Shown: positions 7,692 to 13,894 of the stretch, in pieces
Numbering within the stretch: position 1 is the stretch's first letter
Layout of the letters: every line of letters starts with the position of its first letter
Notes under the pieces: generated by a model
Databases searched by the model: none
What the model was told of the DNA's origin: nothing
What the model saw: only the letters and a program-made list of their open reading frames with translations
NCBI GenBank assembly: GCA_964648365.1
Contig: CAZYLK010000147.1
Span: forward strand, 1 to 15,894
Direction of reading: 5' to 3'
Length of the DNA: 15,894 bases
DNA from: SURF-32 sp964648365
Lineage (GTDB): Bacteria; Planctomycetota; Phycisphaerae; UBA1845
Translations under genes and position numbers: made by a program

Positions 7692-8048
7692 ATGTACGGA
7701 TTCCCAAGGGACTTCGAAGCGTCGTGTTTCATCGGAAAGAAGCTTGAGCAAATCTCATTCTCCGAAAACACCATACACTTGTGCTTTGACCCAGACCTTT
7801 CCATCACCCTGATGTCATCGTACGAGCATTATATCGCAGCTGACCAGTCTCCGATCGTCGGCGTCGTACCGGTTGATGAGTCGACTCTCATGCGGTTAAT
7901 TGGTCGGCGCGTCGTGAGCGCGGTGGCGGCAGCGGGCGGCGTCTTGGTCCTTCACTTCGAGGACACGCAGATCCTGAAGTGCCTGGATGATTCACCGCAG
8001 TACGAATCCTATCGAATTACGTTTCGTGGCGTTGAAACGGTTGTATAG
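7692..8048 (+). CDS. Candidate immunity protein, DUF6188-like
   Basis: The 118-residue soluble protein is rich in predicted beta strands. It shows a two-repeat pattern (GKKLEQISFSENTIHLCF..., then LIGRRVVSAVAAAGGVLVLHFEDTQILKC) and ends with YESYRITFRGVETVV. This layout resembles the DUF6188 family, which I know from polymorphic-toxin loci, where such small proteins are thought to neutralise a partner toxin. No signal peptide is seen. Start ATG 7692 is chosen; the frame opens earlier at a TTG, but that part overlaps the HU terminator. No good ribosome site is seen. It lies at the left end of the Rhs array and its cognate toxin is not present directly upstream, so it may be a displaced immunity gene. 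The family call is from memory of the pattern. Confidence 0.6.
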   Translation: MYGFPRDFEASCFIGKKLEQISFSENTIHLCFDPDLSITLMSSYEHYIAADQSPIVGVVPVDESTLMRLIGRRVVSAVAAAGGVLVLHFEDTQILKCLDDSPQYESYRITFRGVETVV

Positions 8049-8083
8049 CATTACAATCGCACCAGGTGACTGGAGATGATATC

Positions 8084-8344
8084 ATGCAACCGAGTGGACT
8101 GCCGGAGATTTTCGCCGATTTCAATAACGCAGACTGTCGAGGTCGCCTTCGACTCTCGTGTCACGGAACGGAGGTCGATCTCCGTCGCCTCGGGCTTCAG
8201 TTGGAAGAGGGTATGGAGATTCTGGTCTCGGACCGAGACTCGCTATCAGCCGTAGGCACGGTCGAATGGTCCTGCGAAGAGGGCATTTGGGTTGCGACGA
8301 TCGACCGGAATGAAATAAGGGGTGCCATCAACTCGCCGGAGTAG
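8084..8344 (+). CDS. Small conserved-looking protein of unknown function
   Basis: The 86-residue acidic protein starts with MQPSGLPEIFADFNNADC and has alternating hydrophobic strands (RGRLRLSCHG, VGTVEWSCEEGIWVATID). It has no membrane segment or signal peptide. ATG 8084 is preferred over the in-frame GTG at 8066 because GGAG sits 8 nt before it. It lies 35 bases after the DUF6188-like gene, so the two may be co-transcribed. Its TAG stop is in the same frame as the Rhs remnant that follows. I do not recognise the family; an accessory or second immunity gene is possible. Confidence 0.6.
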   Translation: MQPSGLPEIFADFNNADCRGRLRLSCHGTEVDLRRLGLQLEEGMEILVSDRDSLSAVGTVEWSCEEGIWVATIDRNEIRGAINSPE

Positions 8345-9442
8345 CGGGGGAGGTACTCCGGGGAGACGGCAGGCCTGCTTCGGCGACGGCGCAACGGCGA
8401 TGGCGATGGCGATGGCGATGGCGACGGCCATGGCGATGGCGACGGCGACGTGGATGGGACGGACTCGACTGCGTTCGACGCCGCCTATCCGTCCACGTCC
8501 ACCGATCCGGAGTACGACCGCGACTTCGACGCCGACTTCGACGGCGACGTGGACGCCTACGACCAGGACGCCTTCAACGCCCAGTTCAACCAGGCCGGGG
8601 CCGACAAGACCGTCACCGTCGCCGGCCGGGCCTGGTCGCCGACCGGCAACCCCTACCTCTACACCGGCCGCCGCCTCGACGCCGAGACGGGGATTTACTT
8701 CTACCGCGCCAGGAACTACCATCCGGGGCACAAGCAGTTTATCCAGCGGGATCCGCTGGGGTACATTAACGGGCCATCGGTCTACGAGTATGTCGGTAGC
8801 AATCCACTCTCGCGGGTTGACCCGCTCGGCACAGATTTTTGGGACGGCGTGGATCGCGGGTTGGCGTTTTGTCGAGGAATCGGCGACACGCTAAGCGGCG
8901 GGCTAACCGATCGGCTAAGAGGCGTGATTTGGGGTGAAGCCGGCGAAGAGTATTGGGACGGCTGGCATACAGCGGGTGAGTGGGCCGGAACTGCGGGAGA
9001 AGTTGTCGCTGGCGTAGGGATTGGCAAGAAGGTAATCGGCAGGGCTGCCAAAGAGGTCATTGAGGAGGTCGGTGAGCGTGGTGCCAAAGAGGTTGGTGAG
9101 GAGGTTGGGGAGCGGGTCGGTGCTAAAGTCGCCGGGAAGGTTGACGACGTTGCCGACGCGGGGAAGAAGCCACCAGGGGACAACGACGCCGCGCGGCGTG
9201 GACGCGAAGCGCATGACGCGTTCAAGGAAAAAGTCCAGGCTAAGCCAGGCTGGCAGTCAGAGCCGAGGCTCATCGACCCCAAGACGGGCAAGACCGTTAT
9301 TCCCGATGCCGTTGATCCCAAGGGACGTCCCATCGAACTGAAGCCGAATACTCCGAGCGGCCGCAGGTCAGGTAAGACCCAACTTCCGAAGTATGAGCGC
9401 GCGACAGGGCAGAAGGGCCGAATAGTAACCTACGATCCATAG
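8345..9442 (+). CDS. 5'-truncated Rhs core tail with C-terminal PD-(D/E)XK-like nuclease toxin
   Basis: The open frame follows the upstream TAG with no proper start codon; GTG 8450 is the first candidate and lacks a convincing ribosome site. It is the tail of an Rhs/YD-repeat toxin. In order it has a degenerate YSGE..LLRR stretch, a run of Gly-Asp pairs, two dockerin-like calcium loops (GDVDGTD and DFDGDVDAYDQDAF), and the Rhs core end YTGRRLDAETGIYFYRARNY through QRDPLGY to VDPLG. There the variable toxin begins. The toxin has a helical, Gly/Val-rich pretoxin region and ends with IPDAVDPKGRPIELKPN followed by QLPKYERATG. The Asp and the E-x-K in IELK match a restriction-endonuclease-fold nuclease toxin (a Tox-REase type). 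The DUF4304-like gene 11 bases downstream is the probable immunity partner. As it stands it may be silent, serving as a donor cassette for an intact Rhs gene elsewhere. Confidence 0.75.
   Translation, partial: RGRYSGETAGLLRRRRNGDGDGDGDGDGHGDGDGDVDGTDSTAFDAAYPSTSTDPEYDRDFDADFDGDVDAYDQDAFNAQFNQAGADKTVTVAGRAWSPTGNPYLYTGRRLDAETGIYFYRARNYHPGHKQFIQRDPLGYINGPSVYEYVGSNPLSRVDPLGTDFWDGVDRGLAFCRGIGDTLSGGLTDRLRGVIWGEAGEEYWDGWHTAGEWAGTAGEVVAGVGIGKKVIGRAAKEVIEEVGERGAKEVGEEVGERVGAKVAGKVDDVADAGKKPPGDNDAARRGREAHDAFKEKVQAKPGWQSEPRLIDPKTGKTVIPDAVDPKGRPIELKPNTPSGRRSGKTQLPKYERATGQKGRIVTYDP
8396..8449 (+). repeat. Hexanucleotide GGCGAY repeat encoding Gly-Asp
   Basis: Nine consecutive six-base units (GGCGAT or GGCGAC, one changed to GGCCAT) encode a Gly-Asp run directly before the first dockerin-like loop of the Rhs tail. 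The homologous place in the second Rhs copy (about 12345-12366) has only a few such units, so the tract differs in length between copies. Confidence 0.85.
8468..8726 (+). repeat. 259-bp direct repeat of Rhs core end, copy A
   Basis: This segment matches 12385-12643 at a constant offset of 3917 bases with one visible difference: C at 8704 versus A at 12621. It codes for the dockerin-like insert and the YTGRRLDAETGIYFYRARNYHP core end. Flanks on both sides diverge at once. Confidence 0.93.
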
Positions 9443-9453
9443 AATGCATTGCC

Positions 9454-10131
9454 ATGAGTTCACCGATCGAACCGAGGTTGACGGCAATTCTCAAGGAATC
9501 TGTCACCGCGACGCTGCGTCCCGTCGGCTTCCGAAAGCGACGCAGTACCTGGATTTTATCACTGGCGGAGTTATCTTGGCTTGTCAACGTGCAGCGGGGC
9601 CGGTTTAATTCCGAGCATCGCGCTGATTTTGCTATCGAGATTGGCATTTACGTTCCTGGTGTGATCTCGGCGTATACTAACCGCACCTGCTTTGACGAGC
9701 CAGACGATATCATGAATTGCTGCATCAGGAAGCGGCTAGCGGGAGTTCCAAGTGAAAGGGTTTGGTGGGAACTGCGTACAGAAGATGATGCCGATTCGGT
9801 TCATCGTAGATTTGTGTGTGAGATAAGTCGGTCGTTACAGTGTCTGGGATTGGCGTTCCTTCGTCGTTTTGCAACGCGGCGCGCTGTGGCGGACTTTCTA
9901 GTTGATATTGACAATAATGACTCTCTTCTAATTATGCCGCCCAGCGCGCCGATTGCGATGTGCTTTGCAGGCATAATCTATGCTCTCCTGTGTTGTCAAG
10001 AGGAGAGCGTCGCGGCGATTCAGAAGGCGACGGCTAGCGGCGAAGCGACGCCGATCGGCAGTCACTTGAATGCCGTGTATTCGCGATTGCGAGCCTCCGA
10101 CTTCTGCATCCCGGCGTCGCCGAAGGAGTAG
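9454..10131 (+). CDS. Probable immunity protein, DUF4304-like
   Basis: The 225-residue soluble protein starts 11 bases after the nuclease-toxin stop. The N-terminal pattern 'L..ILKESVTATLRPVGFRKRRSTW..S..ELSWLVNVQRGRFN', followed by DFAIEIGIYVPG, resembles the DUF4304 family seen beside polymorphic toxins. Its likely role is to bind and block the upstream nuclease toxin; this is inferred from position and family style. Codon use is more A/T-rich than in flanking chromosomal genes. No strong ribosome site precedes ATG 9454, consistent with translational coupling to the toxin frame. It ends 3 bases before the IS66 remnant. Confidence 0.7.
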   Translation: MSSPIEPRLTAILKESVTATLRPVGFRKRRSTWILSLAELSWLVNVQRGRFNSEHRADFAIEIGIYVPGVISAYTNRTCFDEPDDIMNCCIRKRLAGVPSERVWWELRTEDDADSVHRRFVCEISRSLQCLGLAFLRRFATRRAVADFLVDIDNNDSLLIMPPSAPIAMCFAGIIYALLCCQEESVAAIQKATASGEATPIGSHLNAVYSRLRASDFCIPASPKE

Positions 10132-10134
10132 TTC

Positions 10135-10371
10135 GTAAGCGCTCGGTGATCTACAGGGGGCGGTCGGCGGGGCCGAGGGGCGCCTCCGGGGGCGCGGTCC
10201 GGCGGGTGGCGGCGATGGCAGGGGTTCAGCCGGGTTCGGGGGCGAGTTGGTCTGCCTTCCAGCGTTCGGGCAGGAGGGGGGCGGGGTCTTCGTTGTGGGC
10301 AAGTCGGTCGATGGCGTGACGGAGGTAGGCGAACGGGTCGAGGCCGTGGCTGCGGCAGGTGAGGGAATCAT
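10135..10371 (-). mobile_element. IS66-family element remnant (one end plus transposase C-terminus)
   Basis: The sequence starting GTAAGCGCTCGG at 10135 has the 5'-GTAAGCG form of IS66-family terminal inverted repeats. About 70 bases inside it, on the minus strand, lies the end of an IS66-type transposase frame (10226-10369). The other element end and most of the transposase are missing. The right boundary, near 10371, runs straight into the Hint pretoxin module, so a deletion probably fused the element to that gene. Confidence 0.7.
10226..10369 (-). pseudogene. tnpC: IS66-type transposase, C-terminal fragment
   Basis: Forty-seven codons plus a TGA read SHGLDPFAYLRHAIDRL and then LLPERWKADQL. 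This matches the IS66 TnpC C-terminal signature (hG.dPfaYLrdvL.Rl....LLP..W). The DDE catalytic core is absent, so it is non-functional. The longer open frame on this strand is in a different register and carries no such signature. Confidence 0.75.
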
Positions 10372-10383
10372 CGAAAAGTCGGT

Positions 10384-11331
10384 TGCTTCACTGCAGCTAC
10401 ATTGATCGTCACCGTGGAGGGGGCATTACCGATCGAGGAAATCGACGTGGGTGACACGGTGGTCGCCCAATCCCCGGTTTTGGGAGACCTGCCATTGACG
10501 AGTCAGGCGTCGGCACCGAGCGCCGACTCCGTGGTTGTGTACCTTTCATTGCCCCCGACTGAGAGCGGTGGATCGGCCGTTGACATCACCTTGCTTCGAT
10601 CACGCCGCTGGCTGGCCGATCACCGAGCATTGATCGGCGGAACCGTCTGGATCGACTTGGACGAAATGGGCCTTCACGGCGAGGCGATGGTCCTGGCCAT
10701 CGAGCCGGCCCCGCCGATCACGACGGGTTCCGGGCAACTCGTGACGGGCACGTACTCCCGCGTTAGCACCGGCTTGTTCCAAATCGCCTTCGAGGGTCTC
10801 TCCGAGCCCGTCGAGGCCACTTCCGCCCACCCGTTCCACTGCGATTCGTGCAGTAGCGAGTGGGTTCGCGCCGACGACCTGAAGCCTGGCGACTGCATCA
10901 CCACGCTGACCGGCTGCGCCGAAGTCCAGTCGATTACTTCGCTTCCCGGCCTTCACCGCGTGTTCAACCTTGAAATCGAGGGCGAACACGTGTATCGTGT
11001 ATCGTCGCTCGGGTTGCTCGTGCATAACAACTGTGTGCATGGTAACTCAAAAGCGAGCACGAATCCTCAGCACGGATACGAGATCCGTAGAACCGAGGAT
11101 GGCGATGTCGTAAAGACAGGTGTGAGTGGGCAGCCGCGAAATAAAGATGGGAGTTCCCCACGCGCGAACCGCCAAACGAACAAATGGAATGGAGAGGAGG
11201 GATCGGGTACCTATGAAGCAGAAGTTGTCGAGACAGCTCCGGATCGGCAAACTATACTCGATTGGGAGAGACAGAATGCGGATCGATTGAGAGGCGAGGG
11301 CAACTCCATGGATAAACACAAGAAACCATGA
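10384..11331 (+). CDS. 5'-truncated Hint (autoprocessing) pretoxin with URI/GIY-YIG-like toxin
   Basis: The frame is open from a TGA at 10360-10362. The Hint fold begins at Cys 10384 (CFTAATLIVTVEGALPIEEI), so no ATG precedes the catalytic cysteine; TTG 10402 would remove it. Later Hint blocks are intact: a SAHPFHC block, then VFNLEIEGEHVYRV and GLLVHNNC, the self-cleavage site. Such domains release the toxin from Rhs-type carriers. The released part, about 100 residues, reads GYEIRRTEDGDVVKTGVSG, then R-rich residues, then ILDWERQNADRLRGEGN. This resembles the URI/GIY-YIG nuclease toxins (Tox-URI) of polymorphic systems. The stop overlaps the next gene by ATGA. The upstream Rhs part was apparently lost at the IS66 junction, so this is probably a silent or donor cassette. 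Confidence 0.72.
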   Translation, partial: CFTAATLIVTVEGALPIEEIDVGDTVVAQSPVLGDLPLTSQASAPSADSVVVYLSLPPTESGGSAVDITLLRSRRWLADHRALIGGTVWIDLDEMGLHGEAMVLAIEPAPPITTGSGQLVTGTYSRVSTGLFQIAFEGLSEPVEATSAHPFHCDSCSSEWVRADDLKPGDCITTLTGCAEVQSITSLPGLHRVFNLEIEGEHVYRVSSLGLLVHNNCVHGNSKASTNPQHGYEIRRTEDGDVVKTGVSGQPRNKDGSSPRANRQTNKWNGEEGSGTYEAEVVETAPDRQTILDWERQNADRLRGEGNSMDKHKKP

Positions 11332-11798
11332 CACTCAACAATAAAGAAAGTCCGTCCAGTCGTCACAGTCTGCGTGGAGACTGGATCGGAGCAGAAGGCT
11401 GCTGGGGCGGCACTCCCGTGCTGATTCGTCTGCGCAGATTCTCTGATCATCCCTTGGCTTGCAAAAGATGGCCCCACGTCTTTGTACTTACCTATGCATT
11501 TCATGCACGAGATGCGACTGGAATCCCCTCTGCTGAACAGTACGTCAGTCTCGGCGAATTCGAAGCGCGCGTACTAGACCCGATCGATATGACTGAACTG
11601 GGTGCGCTGGCCCTGGTTGAAACGGGCCACGGGCGAGTGCGATATTTCTGCTACGTCTGTGACCCTCGCGCGGGCGGCGAGTTTCTAAATCGCTGGCTTC
11701 GAGATGATGATCCCGTGGAACTTGCGACGGCTGCTGACCCCGAGTGGTCGGAGTACACCAAACGCGTAGCGAGGATCACAAACAACTTGGCGATGTAA
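11328..11798 (+). CDS. Probable immunity protein, DUF695-like
   Basis: The 156-residue soluble protein starts in an ATGA overlap with the URI-like toxin, implying coupled translation. Features include 'DWIGAEGCWGGTPVLIRLR', a 'VFVLTYAF..RDATGIPSAEQ' stretch, and a C-terminal half with 'ALALVETGHGRVRYFCYVCD' and 'ADPEWSEYTKRV'. This pattern resembles DUF695, a family found next to polymorphic toxins. The role as antidote of the upstream nuclease is inferred from overlap and family style. No signal peptide or membrane segment is seen. Its stop lies one base before the second Rhs fragment. Confidence 0.7.
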   Translation: MTLNNKESPSSRHSLRGDWIGAEGCWGGTPVLIRLRRFSDHPLACKRWPHVFVLTYAFHARDATGIPSAEQYVSLGEFEARVLDPIDMTELGALALVETGHGRVRYFCYVCDPRAGGEFLNRWLRDDDPVELATAADPEWSEYTKRVARITNNLAM

Positions 11799-11799
11799 G

Positions 11800-12621
11800 A
11801 TGTCCTACGAGGTAGACGACTACGTCGTCATCAGCGAGGACTTCCAGGAAACCACCGTCGATATCGACGACGATCACGACAACCCGCCCGACGACGGCTG
11901 GGACAAGAACGGCAACCTGCGCTACGACGCAGACTACAAGTACGTCTACAACTCCTGGGACAACCTGGTGCGGGTCGAGGCGGTCGAGAACGAGGATGTC
12001 GTCGTCGCGGCGTACGAGGTCTACGGCGACAACCGCCGGACCAAGAAGACTGTCACCAACCGCGGCGACCTGGACGCGACCGTCTACTACTACCACGATG
12101 GCGATCAGGTCATCGCCGAGTACAACAGCCTCGGTGCCACGGCCGAGCCGGCGCAGTCCTACGTCTGGGGAGTGCAGTACGTCGATGAGCTGCTCATGCT
12201 CATGGGCGAAAACGGCACGTACTTCGCCTGGCAGGACAGCAACTGGAACGTTATCGGACTGACCACGCCGGGCGGGAAGCTGGCCGAGGAGTACAACTAC
12301 AGCCCCTACGGCCGCGTGCTGGCCCGCCGGCACACCGTCTTCGGCAATGGAGACGGCGACGGCGACGTGGACGCGACGGACCAGACTGCGTTCGACGCCG
12401 CCTATCCGTCCACGTCCACCGATCCGGAGTACGACCGCGACTTCGACGCCGACTTCGACGGCGACGTGGACGCCTACGACCAGGACGCCTTCAACGCCCA
12501 GTTCAACCAGGCCGGGGCCGACAAGACCGTCACCGTCGCCGGCCGGGCCTGGTCGCCGACCGGCAACCCCTACCTCTACACCGGCCGCCGCCTCGACGCC
12601 GAGACGGGGATTTACTTCTAA
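11800..12621 (+). pseudogene. Rhs core fragment with dockerin-like insert, ended by a nonsense codon
   Basis: The 273-codon fragment of an Rhs/YD-repeat protein has a 'DKNGNLRYDADYKYVYNSWDNLVRVE' repeat, then 'VYYYHDGDQVIAEYNS', 'YNYSPYGRVLARR', dockerin-like loops (GDGDGDVDATDQTAF and DFDGDVDAYDQDAF) and YTGRRLDAETGIYF. It then stops at TAA 12619-12621, where copy A has TAC (Tyr) and continues to RARNYHP. The start ATG is internal to a normal Rhs core, directly after the DUF695-like stop, so the N-terminal bulk is missing. The toxin tip is also absent: similarity to copy A ends at 12643. It is best read as a dead cassette or recombination substrate. Confidence 0.75.
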
Positions 12622-12643
12622 CGCGCCAGGAACTACCATCCGG
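12385..12643 (+). repeat. 259-bp direct repeat of Rhs core end, copy B
   Basis: This is the second copy of 8468-8726, in the same orientation. The single substitution (A at 12621) converts a tyrosine codon into TAA. Just upstream of 12385, at about 12363-12384, the copies are similar but not identical, so the near-identity has a sharp left boundary. Confidence 0.93.
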
Positions 12644-12668
12644 AGCGGCGACCATAGGAACATGCGCG

Positions 12669-13151
12669 ATGCCACAACAGTTGATTTGGCAACTTTCCTC
12701 GTCGGATGGATGGGACACACTAAATTGCTCGAGCGATGGGCGGTCGCCTGATGACAATTCTGTGATTGGCGTCTCAATCGCGTCCTACGGTCAGTTTTGG
12801 GACCGGCAACAGTTGGCCAACAGCGGAGCCCAGCGAACCGCGCTTGTGGCGGACTATGACCTGCGTTTGCCTCAGGTCTCAATTCTGCCGTCGCAACTTC
12901 ACCAACTCTACGCCGAAATCGATGATTGGCTCGCGTCCCCGAGGCCGATCAGAGTCGACCTCGGCGAAGCGCACCAAGCCGTACGCGTTCAACTGGACAA
13001 ACAAGAGCACATGATTTCGAGCCTTGACAGACCGGTCTTCGAACTTGTATACGATACAATGAGGTTTTGCGCTACAATTAGGTTTGTGACCGACCAATCC
13101 TGTTTGCGGATACTCAGAGACGGCCTGGGTCGCTGGCTTTCGGCGTATTGA
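12669..13151 (+). CDS. Candidate orphan immunity protein of unknown family
   Basis: The 160-residue soluble protein starts with MPQQLIWQLSSSDGWDTLNC. It has a 'LPQVSILPSQLHQLYAEIDDWLASPRPIRVDLGEA' middle and ends FVTDQSCLRILRDGLGRWLSAY. The pattern of an acidic mixed fold with a late L..L...WL motif resembles immunity proteins such as those of WapA/Rhs systems, but I cannot name a family. AGGAA sits 8 nt before ATG 12669. It follows the Rhs fragment by 47 bases with no toxin between, so it is probably the antidote left over from a deleted toxin tip. It ends 22 bases from the convergent cupin gene. Confidence 0.6.
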   Translation: MPQQLIWQLSSSDGWDTLNCSSDGRSPDDNSVIGVSIASYGQFWDRQQLANSGAQRTALVADYDLRLPQVSILPSQLHQLYAEIDDWLASPRPIRVDLGEAHQAVRVQLDKQEHMISSLDRPVFELVYDTMRFCATIRFVTDQSCLRILRDGLGRWLSAY

Positions 13152-13173
13152 CGAGCACCATCTGCGACATCGG

Positions 13174-13569
13174 TTACGCCTTCGGCACGTCAATCCCCGT
13201 GGCAGCGCTCGGCGGGCTGAAGCTGTCCAGCACGACGGTGTCCTCCAGCGCTTCGGCCCCGTGGGGCACTCCGGCGGGCAGGACGAGGACGTCGCCGGGG
13301 CCGACTTCGACCGACTCGACCGGCCGGGCGGTGCCGGCGTAGAGGTCCAGCCGCAGCCGGCCGCTGATGACGCAGGTGAACTGCTCGTTGTCGTGGCTGT
13401 GGCTGGGGACGATGCAGCCCTTCTGCAAGACGACGCGCTGAACCATCATGTTGCGGCCGCCGATCCGCTGGCGCGTCAGCATCGCGATCGGCGAATCCGC
13501 CGGGACGTCCGACCAGCGGTGAAACGGCGCGTCGGCGGTGGGGTCGATTTTCTGCTGGGCGTGGGTCAT
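13174..13569 (-). CDS. Small single-domain cupin protein
   Basis: The 131-residue protein has the two cupin motifs. The first is G51..P-S-H57-S-H59-D-N-E62..G70, supplying metal-binding His/His/Glu. The second is PGDVLVLPAGVPHG with H103 as the fourth ligand. It is a typical small metal-binding beta-barrel. Members bind sugars or small acids or act as simple dioxygenases or isomerases; the substrate here cannot be told. No signal peptide is seen. ATG 13569 gives the usual length, although no clear ribosome site precedes it. It is convergent with the orphan immunity gene and probably monocistronic. Confidence 0.85.
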   Translation of the reverse strand: MTHAQQKIDPTADAPFHRWSDVPADSPIAMLTRQRIGGRNMMVQRVVLQKGCIVPSHSHDNEQFTCVISGRLRLDLYAGTARPVESVEVGPGDVLVLPAGVPHGAEALEDTVVLDSFSPPSAATGIDVPKA

Positions 13570-13670
13570 GGCCGGTGAACTCTAACGCCATCCTCCGCGG
13601 CCAACAAACGCCGATTGGGGCGGGACGCGGCAAGATCCATACGTCTCCTTTGCGCCCTCTTTTCTGCATC

Positions 13671-13790
13671 CGCGTTCATCCGCGTTCATCCGCGTTCATC
13701 CGCGTTCATCTGCGGTCGAAATCCGCTGCTGCTCGATGAGCCGTGGGGCCAAGAGATAAGAACCGCAGATGAACGCGGATGAACGCGGAT
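13671..13790. repeat. Tandem decamer CGCGTTCATC array forming a long inverted repeat
   Basis: CGCGTTCATC occurs four times in tandem (13671-13710) and is followed by TGCGGT. The 29 bases at 13688-13716 are exactly complementary to 13762-13790 (ACCGCAGATGAACGCGGATG...), with a 45-base loop. Similar 'CCGCAGATGAACGCGGAT' units occur as dispersed intergenic repeats in environmental bacteria, to my recollection. Confidence 0.85.
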
Positions 13791-13815
13791 AGGAGGACGC
13801 GGCGTGGCAGGGGCT

Positions 13816-13878
13816 GCGCCCGGTCGCCACCTTCGCCGCCACGAGCGCTTCAAGCTCCGGTGTCAGTGGAACAGTCAT
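13816..13878 (-). pseudogene. ParD-like antitoxin N-terminal remnant
   Basis: ATG 13878 begins MTVPLTPELEALVAAKVATG, a close match to the opening of ParD-type ribbon-helix-helix antitoxins (pLTpeLe.lV..kV.sGrY.s.sEvvRealr). After the Gly-Arg the frame changes to unrelated residues and runs into the decamer repeat about 25 bases later, so the helix that completes the fold and the ParE toxin gene are missing. It lies 16 bases downstream of the DUF4932-like gene on the same strand. Confidence 0.5.
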
Positions 13879-13894
13879 CGGCGGCCGCAGTGTG

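Larger units (their letters stand above)
13570..13894. other. Intergenic region with decamer repeats and antitoxin remnant
   Basis: This 325-base stretch lies between two minus-strand genes and holds no intact gene. It contains four tandem decamers, their inverted partner and the broken N-terminus of a ParD-like antitoxin. The cupin promoter should lie in its left part, but I see no clear match. Confidence 0.6.

Noticed and set aside
7068..7751. Minus-strand frames over the HU gene (up to 244 codons)
   Set aside because: They are shadows of HU, which has a promoter, ribosome site, HU signature and terminator on the plus strand.
11776..12882. Minus-strand frame of 368 codons that shares a near-identical block with a frame at 8246-8731
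   Set aside because: The shared block is only the 259-bp Rhs repeat read on the wrong strand; it could be mistaken for a conserved family. The plus frame has Rhs and dockerin motifs.
13190..13669. Minus-strand frame of 159 codons overlapping the cupin
   Set aside because: It is a different register with Arg/Pro-rich translation; the cupin frame carries both metal-binding motifs.
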